A DNA stretch of 18,791 bases from Rhodospirillales bacterium. Lineage in GTDB: Bacteria > Pseudomonadota > Alphaproteobacteria > Rhodospirillales > UBA2165. The translations under genes were made by a program, and so were the position numbers. Location of the stretch: positions 1-18,791 of the forward strand of contig JABMOP010000265.1 in assembly GCA_013204125.1 (NCBI GenBank), given 5' to 3'. Positions 1-5,670 of this stretch are shown piece after piece; the stretch's first letter is position 1; each line of letters begins with the position of its first letter. The notes below the pieces were generated by a model, which was given only the letters and a program-made list of their open reading frames with translations, did not search any database and was not told where the DNA came from.

Positions 1-763
1 GGAATGTTCCGCCATGTCGTCTAGATATTTGGGCCAAAGTTTCGATATCCACGGCGGCGGCCAGGATTTGATCTTCCCGCATCACGAAAACGAAATTGCC
101 CAAAGCCGCTCGGCCCACCCCGATGAAAGCTTCGCCAGGGTGTGGATGCATAACGGCTATTTAATGGTCGAGGGCGAGAAAATGTCTAAATCCTTGGGCA
201 ATTTCATCACTGTCCATGATTTGCTCAAAGAACATCACGGCGAAACGATCCGCCTCACCATGCTCAAAACCCATTACCGTCAGCCGATCAACTGGACGGC
301 GAAAGGGGTTACAGAGGCTGAAGTCGAGTTGAACCGGTTTTATTCAGCGATACGTCAAGTAAAAGACACTTCCGTCAAACATGTTGAGCCGCCCGAAGAG
401 GTTCTAATCGCGTTGAAAGAAGATTTAAACACGCCTTGGGCAATTTCTCATCTTCACGATATTGTCTCTGATTTGAATAACGCGACTTACAACAACCGAG
501 CAGAGCAGACCGAAATTCGGGATAAATTGGTTGCTGGTGCCAAGCTGCTTGGCTTATTGCAACTTAGTCCAGTGGAATGGCTTCAATGGCGGCCAGAGAA
601 CTCAGAATTTTCAGACGCGACGATTGCAGCGCTAATATTGGAACGCAATAAAGCCCGCACCGATAAAGATTTCACCGAGGCCGACCGCATCCGCGGCGAG
701 CTGGCGGCGGCGGGCATCATCTTGGAAGACAGCGGCGGCGCAACCACTTGGCGGCGCGGCTAA
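1..763 (+). CDS. cysS: Cysteine--tRNA ligase, C-terminal part (5' end outside window)
   Basis: Class I cysteinyl-tRNA synthetase, which charges tRNA-Cys with cysteine in the cytoplasm. The open frame runs in from the left edge: codons from base 2 read ECSAM before the first internal Met at 14, so the true start is off the window. The visible part, about 253 residues, begins at the zinc-binding Cys of the family's HIECSAM motif. It continues with the zinc-site motif HGGGQDLIFPHHENE, the ATP-site signature KMSKS and the helical anticodon-binding domain. It ends in the typical LEDSGGATTWRR tail, so the 3' end is complete. The family is usually about 460 residues, so roughly the first 200 are missing. 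Codons in the 3' half look AT-richer than in the genes that follow. The stop codon is just before the strong ribosome binding site of the next gene. Confidence 0.97.
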   Translation, partial: ECSAMSSRYLGQSFDIHGGGQDLIFPHHENEIAQSRSAHPDESFARVWMHNGYLMVEGEKMSKSLGNFITVHDLLKEHHGETIRLTMLKTHYRQPINWTAKGVTEAEVELNRFYSAIRQVKDTSVKHVEPPEEVLIALKEDLNTPWAISHLHDIVSDLNNATYNNRAEQTEIRDKLVAGAKLLGLLQLSPVEWLQWRPENSEFSDATIAALILERNKARTDKDFTEADRIRGELAAAGIILEDSGGATTWRRG

Positions 764-764
764 A

Positions 765-770
765 AGGAGG
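765..770 (+). promoter_or_regulatory. Ribosome binding site fixing the start at 775
   Basis: AGGAGG lies 4 bases before ATG 775. It decides against the in-frame TTG at 748, which would overlap cysS. Confidence 0.85.
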
Positions 771-774
771 CGAA

Positions 775-1461
775 ATGCATTACGAACCCAACACCACCGA
801 TCATGGATTGGCCCATGATCCATTTAAATCCTGTGTCGTGCCGCGCCCGATCGGTTGGATTTCCAGCCTGTCGCCGGATGGCGTTGCGAATTTGGCGCCC
901 TATAGCCAGTTTCAAAATCTCAGCTTCAATCCGCCTTACGTGATGTTTTCCGCCAATGAAGGCGTCGATAATCGCGGCCGTAAGGATTCGGTGGTCAATG
1001 TTGAACAGACCGGTGAATTCGTGTGGAACATGGCGACCTATGATCTGCGCGAAGCGGTCAATATTTCGGCCAGGGATTTCCCGCCCGATGTCGACGAATT
1101 CGAAGCCGCCGGCGTCACCAAGGCGGCTTCGTTGACCGTCAAAGCGCCGAGGGTCGCCGAATCGCCCGTCCATTTCGAATGTGAATATTACACAACCCTG
1201 CGCCTGCCGGGTCTTGGGAAAAACGGCGGCGGCGCGGCCGATATGGTCATCGGCCATGTCAAATTGATCCATGTGGATGATGCGGCGCTGGACGAAAACG
1301 GCAAGCTCGATATCCCGCGCCTGAAACCGATCGCCCGGCTTGGCTATTACGACTACACCTATGTGGAACACGTCTTTGAGATGAAAATCCCGGGCGCGTC
1401 CCAAGGCATGATGAACGGCCTCGAAGGCCAAACCGGCGCCCCCGGTAAGGCCGCCGGTTAG
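775..1461 (+). CDS. Flavin reductase-like domain protein (FMN-binding split-barrel)
   Basis: A 228-residue protein of the flavin reductase-like/flavoredoxin family. Members bind FMN in a split barrel and reduce flavins with NAD(P)H or serve as FMN oxidoreductases. Visible signature: VVPRPIGWISSLSPDGVANL at about residues 20-40, followed by APYSQFQNLSFNPP, the usual FMN-contact region near the N-terminus. No signal peptide or membrane segment is seen, so it is probably cytoplasmic. The ATG at 775 is chosen because of the AGGAGG just upstream. The gene starts 11 bases after cysS and may be co-transcribed with it. Its stop codon overlaps the stop of the convergent MFS gene. The natural substrate cannot be read from the sequence; it could be a partner reductase for a monooxygenase, but none is in the window. 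Confidence 0.88.
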   Translation: MHYEPNTTDHGLAHDPFKSCVVPRPIGWISSLSPDGVANLAPYSQFQNLSFNPPYVMFSANEGVDNRGRKDSVVNVEQTGEFVWNMATYDLREAVNISARDFPPDVDEFEAAGVTKAASLTVKAPRVAESPVHFECEYYTTLRLPGLGKNGGGAADMVIGHVKLIHVDDAALDENGKLDIPRLKPIARLGYYDYTYVEHVFEMKIPGASQGMMNGLEGQTGAPGKAAG

Positions 1462-1482
1462 GGCGTTACCCGGGCCGGCGGC
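1450..1482. terminator. GC-rich hairpin at a convergent gene junction, possible bidirectional terminator
   Basis: GCCGCCGG (1450-1457) and CCGGCGGC (1475-1482) are perfect 8-bp inverted arms around a 17-base loop. The loop contains the overlapping stop codons of the flavin reductase gene and the MFS gene (TTAG, 1458-1461). Symmetric position suggests it acts on both strands. No T-run follows on either side, so intrinsic termination is unproven. Confidence 0.4.
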
Positions 1483-2765
1483 GGCGCCAGCGCTTCGGCG
1501 TCGATGGCGCCCGCCCGCGCCCAGATTCTTGGCCCCCAGAGGGCGATCAGGATCAGCGCCAGAAAAGCGCCGCCGCCGACGGCGAGGCGGAGCGATGTAA
1601 ACTCGGCGATCCAGCCGACGACGAAAGAGCCGACCGCCTGGGCGCTCGGCACCAGAGACAAGTAGATGGCAAGGACGCGCCCGCGATAGGCCGGATCGAC
1701 GGTCGCCTGAACCAGCGTTTGCGCCGAGATGGCGGCGGTCACGGCAAAGCCGCCGGCAAAAACCATCATCGCCACCGCAAACCAGAAATTCTTGGTGGCG
1801 ACGAAAAGGAGAACCGCCACCGCCGAAACGACAATGGAGATAACAAACATGCGGGCTAATCCTTCGCTGCGCCCGCGGATCGTCATGCCGATTGCGAGGA
1901 TCAGCGCGCCGAGGCCGGAAGCCGATAAAAGCGTGCCCAACCCTTTCTCGCCGCGCTGGAAAACATCGACCGCGAAGCCCGGCAGTAAATCCGTATAGGC
2001 GCGGATCAAAAGCGACGCGATGATCCACAAAACGATCAAGCTGCAGATGGTTTGGTGATGCCAGGTATAGATCATGCCTTCTTTCACATCGATCATGAGG
2101 GCACCGAATGTGGTTTTCGATGGCGCGCCGTCGCGCGCGCGGATGCGGATCAGCGAAAGTATGAACCAGGCGGAAACCGCTGCGTAAGCGACGAAGCCGA
2201 GCGCCGGGCCGCCGAATTCGCCGAACTCCGTATTGCCCCAGGCGATCAACGCAGCGCCGATGGCGGGGCCGGTAAAAGAGGCGGTATTGAAGGTCGTGGT
2301 ATTGAGTGCAATCGCCGCCGACATGCGGTCGCGGCCGACCAGAAGTTGGATCAAAACCTGACGCGCCGGAAAATCAAAGGCATGGCCGGCGCCCAGAACC
2401 GCGATCAACCCAGCCAGCAGATAGGGCGTCATCACGCCGAGATAGGTCAAAGCCGCCATGAGAAGCGATATGAATACGGCGACCAGCAAGGTCGCGATGG
2501 CCGTTCGCCGATATCCCAACCGGTCGGCGATGGCGCCCGCCACCGGGCCGAGCAATATCAACGGCACGAAATATATGACGCTGATAATGCCCAGCCACGC
2601 CGGTGACTGGGTTAGCTGGTAGATGAGAACGCCCGACGAGATGCGCCATATCCCGACGCCTTGGACGCTGACCGCTTGGCCCATCCAGTAAATGCGGTAA
2701 TCGCGCACTGAAAGGGCCAGGCTAAAACCGCCGAAGTAGGAGAAAATTTTAGAAGAGGCGCGCAT
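1458..2765 (-). CDS. MFS transporter, EntS-like (MFS_3 type), copy A
   Basis: A 435-residue inner-membrane protein with about a dozen hydrophobic segments, of the MFS_3 type that includes the enterobactin exporter EntS and related efflux proteins. The hallmark loop between TM2 and TM3 is visible as DRLGYRR at residues 81-87. The N-terminus carries the family pattern YFGGF, then YRIYWMGQ, before the first transmembrane helix. It aligns without gaps over the first 90 residues with the next upstream gene on the same strand, so the two arose by tandem duplication. It starts at ATG 2765, 44 bases downstream of the stop of copy B, and is probably its operon partner. The family suggests proton-driven efflux. 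The substrate is unknown, and no siderophore biosynthesis genes are nearby. Confidence 0.9.
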   Translation of the reverse strand: MRASSKIFSYFGGFSLALSVRDYRIYWMGQAVSVQGVGIWRISSGVLIYQLTQSPAWLGIISVIYFVPLILLGPVAGAIADRLGYRRTAIATLLVAVFISLLMAALTYLGVMTPYLLAGLIAVLGAGHAFDFPARQVLIQLLVGRDRMSAAIALNTTTFNTASFTGPAIGAALIAWGNTEFGEFGGPALGFVAYAAVSAWFILSLIRIRARDGAPSKTTFGALMIDVKEGMIYTWHHQTICSLIVLWIIASLLIRAYTDLLPGFAVDVFQRGEKGLGTLLSASGLGALILAIGMTIRGRSEGLARMFVISIVVSAVAVLLFVATKNFWFAVAMMVFAGGFAVTAAISAQTLVQATVDPAYRGRVLAIYLSLVPSAQAVGSFVVGWIAEFTSLRLAVGGGAFLALILIALWGPRIWARAGAIDAEALAPPPARVTP

Positions 2766-2809
2766 TGGCCGAACTTACACCGGCGCCGATGGGCGGTAAA
2801 ACGAAAGTG

Positions 2810-4060
2810 CTAGTTCGGCTGATCCTGGTGCGCCCGGATCAGCCGCTTCGATCCCAGCGCCATAACCATCAGGGCGAGCACCGCACCGATCGCCAACGAT
2901 GGCCGGAAGCCGATCACTTCGGCCAGCCAGCCGAGCCCGAGCGCGCCGATGGCAGGCGTGCCCAGATTTATCGCCAGGCTGATGGAGACGACGCGGCCGC
3001 GATAGGCGCCGTCGATGTTCTGTTGAATTAAAGTTGCCGCCGCGATACCGGCGGCGCAGGTAAAGCCGCCGAGAAAAAAGAGGCTGACCAAGCCGAGGAT
3101 GAAATTATCGCTGGCAATGAAAGTTAAGAGGCCGAAGCCGGAAGCCACTTGCCCCCACACCAAAAACCGAACCAGCCATTGTTCGCGGGCAGCCAAAATC
3201 ATGGCTACCGATACGGCGAGCGCGCCAATGCCGGATGCGGCCAGCAAACTGGCAAGCCCTTGCGCATCAGCGGCGAAGACTTTGACCGCAATGCCCGGCA
3301 TTAAATCTACATAAGGGCGGAGCGCCACCGCCATCACCATGTGAAATCCGATGACCCAGGGAATGACCGGGTGGCGGGTGGTATAGCGCACCCCCGACAT
3401 CAAATCCGGCCATAGCCCGGCAATCCTGATCTCGGACCAGCGGGGTTCCCCGTCGGCGTGGATACGGAGCAACGTCACCAGCATCACAACCAATGTGAAA
3501 ATGGCGGTGGTAAAGGCAAGCTGGGCGCCGCCCCAGCTCAGCAAAAATCCGGCAATCAGTGGCCCTGTGAAAAAAGCCACGTTGAACGTCGCCCAATTCA
3601 AGGACATGCCTTCGGTCAAATGGGCGCGGTCGATCAACACCGGCACCAATGACTGCCGTGCCGGGCCTTCGAACGCCGTAAATATCGAAATGGCGCCCAT
3701 CAAAATAAACAGAACCGGCGGCGTGATGGCGCCCGCCCAGGATAAAATCGCCGTCACCAGCATCACCAAAGTCGCGCCCGAAAGAGCGATCATCGCTGTC
3801 CGCCGATAACCGAGCCGATCACAGATGGCGCCGGCAATCGGGCTTAAAATCAGAAAAGGAGCGGCAAAGGCAAATCCCATCGCGCCGAGCCATGCCGGGC
3901 TGGCGGTCAAGTCGAACATCATCCAGCCGGCGGCGACCCGGTATATCCAAAGACCTTGGACATAGGCAATCTGACCGGACCAATAAATGCGGTAATTGCG
4001 ACTGGAAAGCGCCCGCGCAAATCCGCCGAAATAAACGGCTAAGCGTACCCATATAGGCAT
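2810..4060 (-). CDS. MFS transporter, EntS-like (MFS_3 type), copy B
   Basis: A 416-residue inner-membrane protein of about twelve segments, the first gene of a two-gene minus-strand unit. The motif-A loop DRLGYRR sits at residues 81-87, exactly as in copy A, and YFGGF and YRIYWSGQ are shared. By hand count, 46 of the 81 residues from 10 to 90 are identical between the copies. Later parts are less alike, so the duplication is not recent. The last eleven codons contain a perfect 10-bp inverted repeat (separate entry), which could limit expression of copy A. The gap to the divergent gene at 4167 is 106 bases and must hold promoters for both directions. An exporter of a small molecule is likely; its identity is unknown. 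Confidence 0.9.
   Translation of the reverse strand: MPIWVRLAVYFGGFARALSSRNYRIYWSGQIAYVQGLWIYRVAAGWMMFDLTASPAWLGAMGFAFAAPFLILSPIAGAICDRLGYRRTAMIALSGATLVMLVTAILSWAGAITPPVLFILMGAISIFTAFEGPARQSLVPVLIDRAHLTEGMSLNWATFNVAFFTGPLIAGFLLSWGGAQLAFTTAIFTLVVMLVTLLRIHADGEPRWSEIRIAGLWPDLMSGVRYTTRHPVIPWVIGFHMVMAVALRPYVDLMPGIAVKVFAADAQGLASLLAASGIGALAVSVAMILAAREQWLVRFLVWGQVASGFGLLTFIASDNFILGLVSLFFLGGFTCAAGIAAATLIQQNIDGAYRGRVVSISLAINLGTPAIGALGLGWLAEVIGFRPSLAIGAVLALMVMALGSKRLIRAHQDQPN
2816..2845 (-). terminator. Perfect 10-bp inverted repeat at the end of MFS copy B
   Basis: CGGCTGATCC (2816-2825) and GGATCAGCCG (2836-2845) flank a 10-base loop. On the minus strand the hairpin falls in the final codons of MFS copy B. 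The stop codon (2810-2812) follows, and then a T-rich stretch (TTTCGTTTT) about 10 bases later. It could be a terminator or attenuator between the two MFS genes, or an mRNA 3' stabiliser. The distance from stem to T-run is longer than in a classical intrinsic terminator. Confidence 0.45.
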
Positions 4061-4150
4061 CGGGCGAATCTACACGCGCGACCGGTGCGATTAAAGCAGA
4101 GAGATGGGTGTGGACAGAAGCGGCGGCAATGCGATGATGGGCTGAGAAAC

Positions 4151-4158
4151 GGAAGGAG
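4151..4158 (+). promoter_or_regulatory. Ribosome binding site of the 103-residue orphan gene
   Basis: GGAAGGAG ends 8 bases before ATG 4167. It is the main sign that this small gene is really translated. Confidence 0.7.
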
Positions 4159-4166
4159 TCCCTGCA

Positions 4167-4478
4167 ATGAGCGATTCGGTCTTAAAAGCGCTCGGTATCC
4201 TTAACGAAGCCCTGGCGCTGGACGCAGATGCGATCACCGCGCTCGTCAATGTCCGGGTTGATTGCAATTCTCAGATTTCGGCGCATCCGACAATTCAGGT
4301 GAACGCCTATGACGGGATAGCTAAAATCGGTGTATTGGGGATCATCAACGGAATTATCGGCGATTCCCCGACCGGCGTGATCGGCGCTAAAGGCCAGATG
4401 GACGTGGCCACCGGGCGCTTTACCCAGATTAGAGAATTTGTCGATCTGCGCGACGGAAAAGTGGATGTGATCGCTTAA
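4167..4478 (+). CDS. Small protein of unknown function, 103 residues
   Basis: I do not recognise a family. The protein is short, soluble and mildly acidic. It has an N-terminal helix-like stretch (residues 1-30, rich in Ala, Leu and Asp), then Gly/Ile/Val-rich segments with alternating hydrophobic residues, as in small beta folds (GIAKIGVLGIINGIIGD at about 50-66). The C-terminus is a regular beta-like tail (GRFTQIREFVDLRDGKVDV). There is no signal peptide and no cysteine pair. A good ribosome binding site and normal codon use support a real gene. It is transcribed divergently from the MFS pair and ends 8 bases from the stop of the convergent 4487-5032 gene. Its role cannot be inferred from the sequence. 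Confidence 0.7.
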   Translation: MSDSVLKALGILNEALALDADAITALVNVRVDCNSQISAHPTIQVNAYDGIAKIGVLGIINGIIGDSPTGVIGAKGQMDVATGRFTQIREFVDLRDGKVDVIA

Positions 4479-4495
4479 ATTAGCGATTAATCGCT
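4470..4495. repeat. Three alternating hexamer arms at a convergent junction
   Basis: ATCGCT (4470-4475), AGCGAT (4482-4487) and ATCGCT (4490-4495) can pair as two mutually exclusive hairpins. The right-hand pair forms a perfect 14-bp palindrome, AGCGATTAATCGCT (4482-4495). It covers both stop codons of the convergent genes. A weak shared terminator is possible; no T-run follows. Confidence 0.4.
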
Positions 4496-5032
4496 CAAAA
4501 GGTTGTCGATTTCCGCTTGGTCCATCGCGACTTTGCTGCCGTGAATATTGGCCGAGGCGATATCCAAGAGCCGCCGGATATTGGCCGATTGCTCTTCGGC
4601 GATATCACGTAAATGTTCCTCGTTGCCATCCGCAATGGACTTGCCGAGGCGATCAATGGCTAAAAGAATAAGCCGGTTCAAATGGTCCACCGTTAAATCG
4701 AACGGCACCCGGTAGCGTTCCGGAACGTAACCGTAGGCTTCGGCGGCCAAATCTTTATCGGCAATGGTGCTGCTGAGGAAATGGTCAGGGTAGGATTTGG
4801 GCTGCCATTCGCGCGCTTCTTCCAGCAATTCTGGGAAATCGGGCACCATATCCAGGGTCATAACGATTTCGTTGAAGTGGTTTAAATAATCAGTGGCGAG
4901 CAGGGTTTGCTCATTGATATTGGTTCCCGCCACTTTGCGGCGGAAATCCTCCAACTCTGAATCGGATTTATCGATTTCGGTGTTGATCTTCAGCATTTTC
5001 AATTCAATTTTTCGAATACGGCCCCAATTCAT
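4487..5032 (-). CDS. Helical protein with a FliM/CheZ-like C-terminal CheY-binding peptide (putative)
   Basis: A 181-residue, mostly helical, acidic protein of no family I can name. Residues 1-35 look like a short coiled coil rich in Lys, Glu and Leu. The middle holds helical segments with conserved-looking aromatic and proline positions (DFPELL, PDHFLSS, YVPERYRVPFDL). The notable part is the extreme C-terminus, AMDQAEIDNLLSD. It closely resembles the FliM N-terminal CheY-binding helix (LSQAEIDALL in E. coli) and the CheZ C-terminal peptide (SQDQVDDLL). The CheZ catalytic helix motif with its essential Gln is not seen, so it is not a standard CheZ. I infer a CheY-P-binding adaptor, sink or phosphatase-like protein. 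ATG 5032 is preferred to the in-frame TTG at 5041; neither has a strong ribosome binding site. The adjacent divergent chemoreceptor relic fits a chemotaxis role. Confidence 0.75.
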   Translation of the reverse strand: MNWGRIRKIELKMLKINTEIDKSDSELEDFRRKVAGTNINEQTLLATDYLNHFNEIVMTLDMVPDFPELLEEAREWQPKSYPDHFLSSTIADKDLAAEAYGYVPERYRVPFDLTVDHLNRLILLAIDRLGKSIADGNEEHLRDIAEEQSANIRRLLDIASANIHGSKVAMDQAEIDNLLSD

Positions 5033-5159
5033 AACTATCAATCGAAGCTCTATAGCTAAATATGGGCATCACAAGGCGTTAAATAAACAGTATCCATAAA
5101 TTAATTCAGATTTTTATTGCAACGACCATCCCACTCCCCATGTGCGCAATAATCCTACT

Positions 5160-5173
5160 AATACTATGGTATT
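5160..5173. promoter_or_regulatory. Near-perfect 14-bp palindrome in an AT-rich intergenic region
   Basis: AATACTATGGTATT has AATAC and GTATT arms and matches its reverse complement at 12 of 14 bases. It lies between the divergent 4487-5032 gene and the chemoreceptor relic, in a region (5033-5266) much richer in A and T than its surroundings. A regulator site is possible but unproven; I see no convincing -35/-10 pair. Confidence 0.25.
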
Positions 5174-5266
5174 GAGACCGATTTGCATTTTCACTTAAGT
5201 TGGAATTCGTAAATTTAAATCACATTTTATTTTAGCCCCTAGAAGACGGGTAGAAGGGGAACACAG

Positions 5267-5538
5267 ATGGCACAGGAACTCAGCACCACCGGTGTGGAGC
5301 GATTTTTCGAGGCGGATGAGATTATTGTCAGTAAGACCGATTTGAAAGGTAGGATCACATACGCCAACCAGGTCTTTCTGCGGCTTGCAGATTATACGGA
5401 ACAAGAGGTTTTAGGTGCGCCGCTCAAGTCTCGTGCGCCATCCGAATATGCCACGCATCTGCCGAGCTTTCGAAGAATGCTGAGTTGCCCACCAAAGAGG
5501 TAAATAGCTTCCTGGGCGAGGCCGGTAAGATTATTTAA
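5267..5538 (+). pseudogene. Relic of an Aer-type PAS chemoreceptor: frameshifted and internally deleted
   Basis: The gene starts at ATG 5267 after GAAGGGGA (5253-5260). Its first 52 residues are the start of a PAS domain of the aerotaxis-receptor kind: EIIVSKTDLKGRITYANQVF, then YTEQEVLGAP. A one-base insertion near 5423-5426 breaks the frame. The next frame (5427-5480) continues the domain as SLVRHPNMPRICRAF, matching the conserved VRHPDMPR of Aer-type PAS domains, and stops at 5481-5483. The third frame (from about 5470) reads AELPTKEVNSFLGEAGKII and stops at 5536-5538. That resembles the extreme C-terminal tail of alphaproteobacterial methyl-accepting proteins. So the rest of the PAS domain and the whole signalling domain appear to be deleted. 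A 78-residue product ending at 5503 is possible, but it would be half a PAS domain. Confidence 0.78.
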
Positions 5539-5579
5539 GCTAAGGCCGGTTGGACGAGGTTTATAGACCAGTCATTGCA

Positions 5580-5607
5580 GGGGTTCGGCCTCGTTTAACC
5601 GAATCCC
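5580..5607 (+). other. Hairpin in the leader between the chemoreceptor relic and cimA
   Basis: GGGGTTCGG (5580-5588) can pair with CCGAATCCC (5599-5607) over nine positions, one of them a G-U pair, with a 10-base loop. It lies 42 bases after the relic's last stop and 64 bases before cimA. There is no T-run after it and no leader peptide, so its job (terminator remnant or leader structure) is open. Confidence 0.3.
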
Positions 5608-5670
5608 TTGTGGTTCCAACCGAAATTGTGCATTCTCCCGCGCCTTCCGTCAAAATTCAGCGAGTGAACG

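Noticed and set aside
760..2028. Long minus-strand open frame of 422 codons
   Set aside because: It lies across the flavin reductase gene and the end of an MFS gene that both have clear family motifs. Its translation is Arg/Gly-rich with no recognisable domain, typical of an antisense shadow in GC-rich DNA.
5195..5404. Minus-strand open frame over the PAS start
   Set aside because: It is antisense to residues that clearly match a PAS domain, and it has no family match of its own.
5415..5430. Programmed frameshift in the PAS gene
   Set aside because: No slippery heptamer or following pseudoknot was seen, and the second frame itself stops at 5481-5483. Mutation or sequence error explains it better.
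5580..5607. tRNA T-arm-like bases (GGTTCGG, CCGAATCCC)
   Set aside because: The stem and loop do not fit a 5-bp T-stem with a 7-base loop, and no acceptor, D or anticodon arms are found around it.
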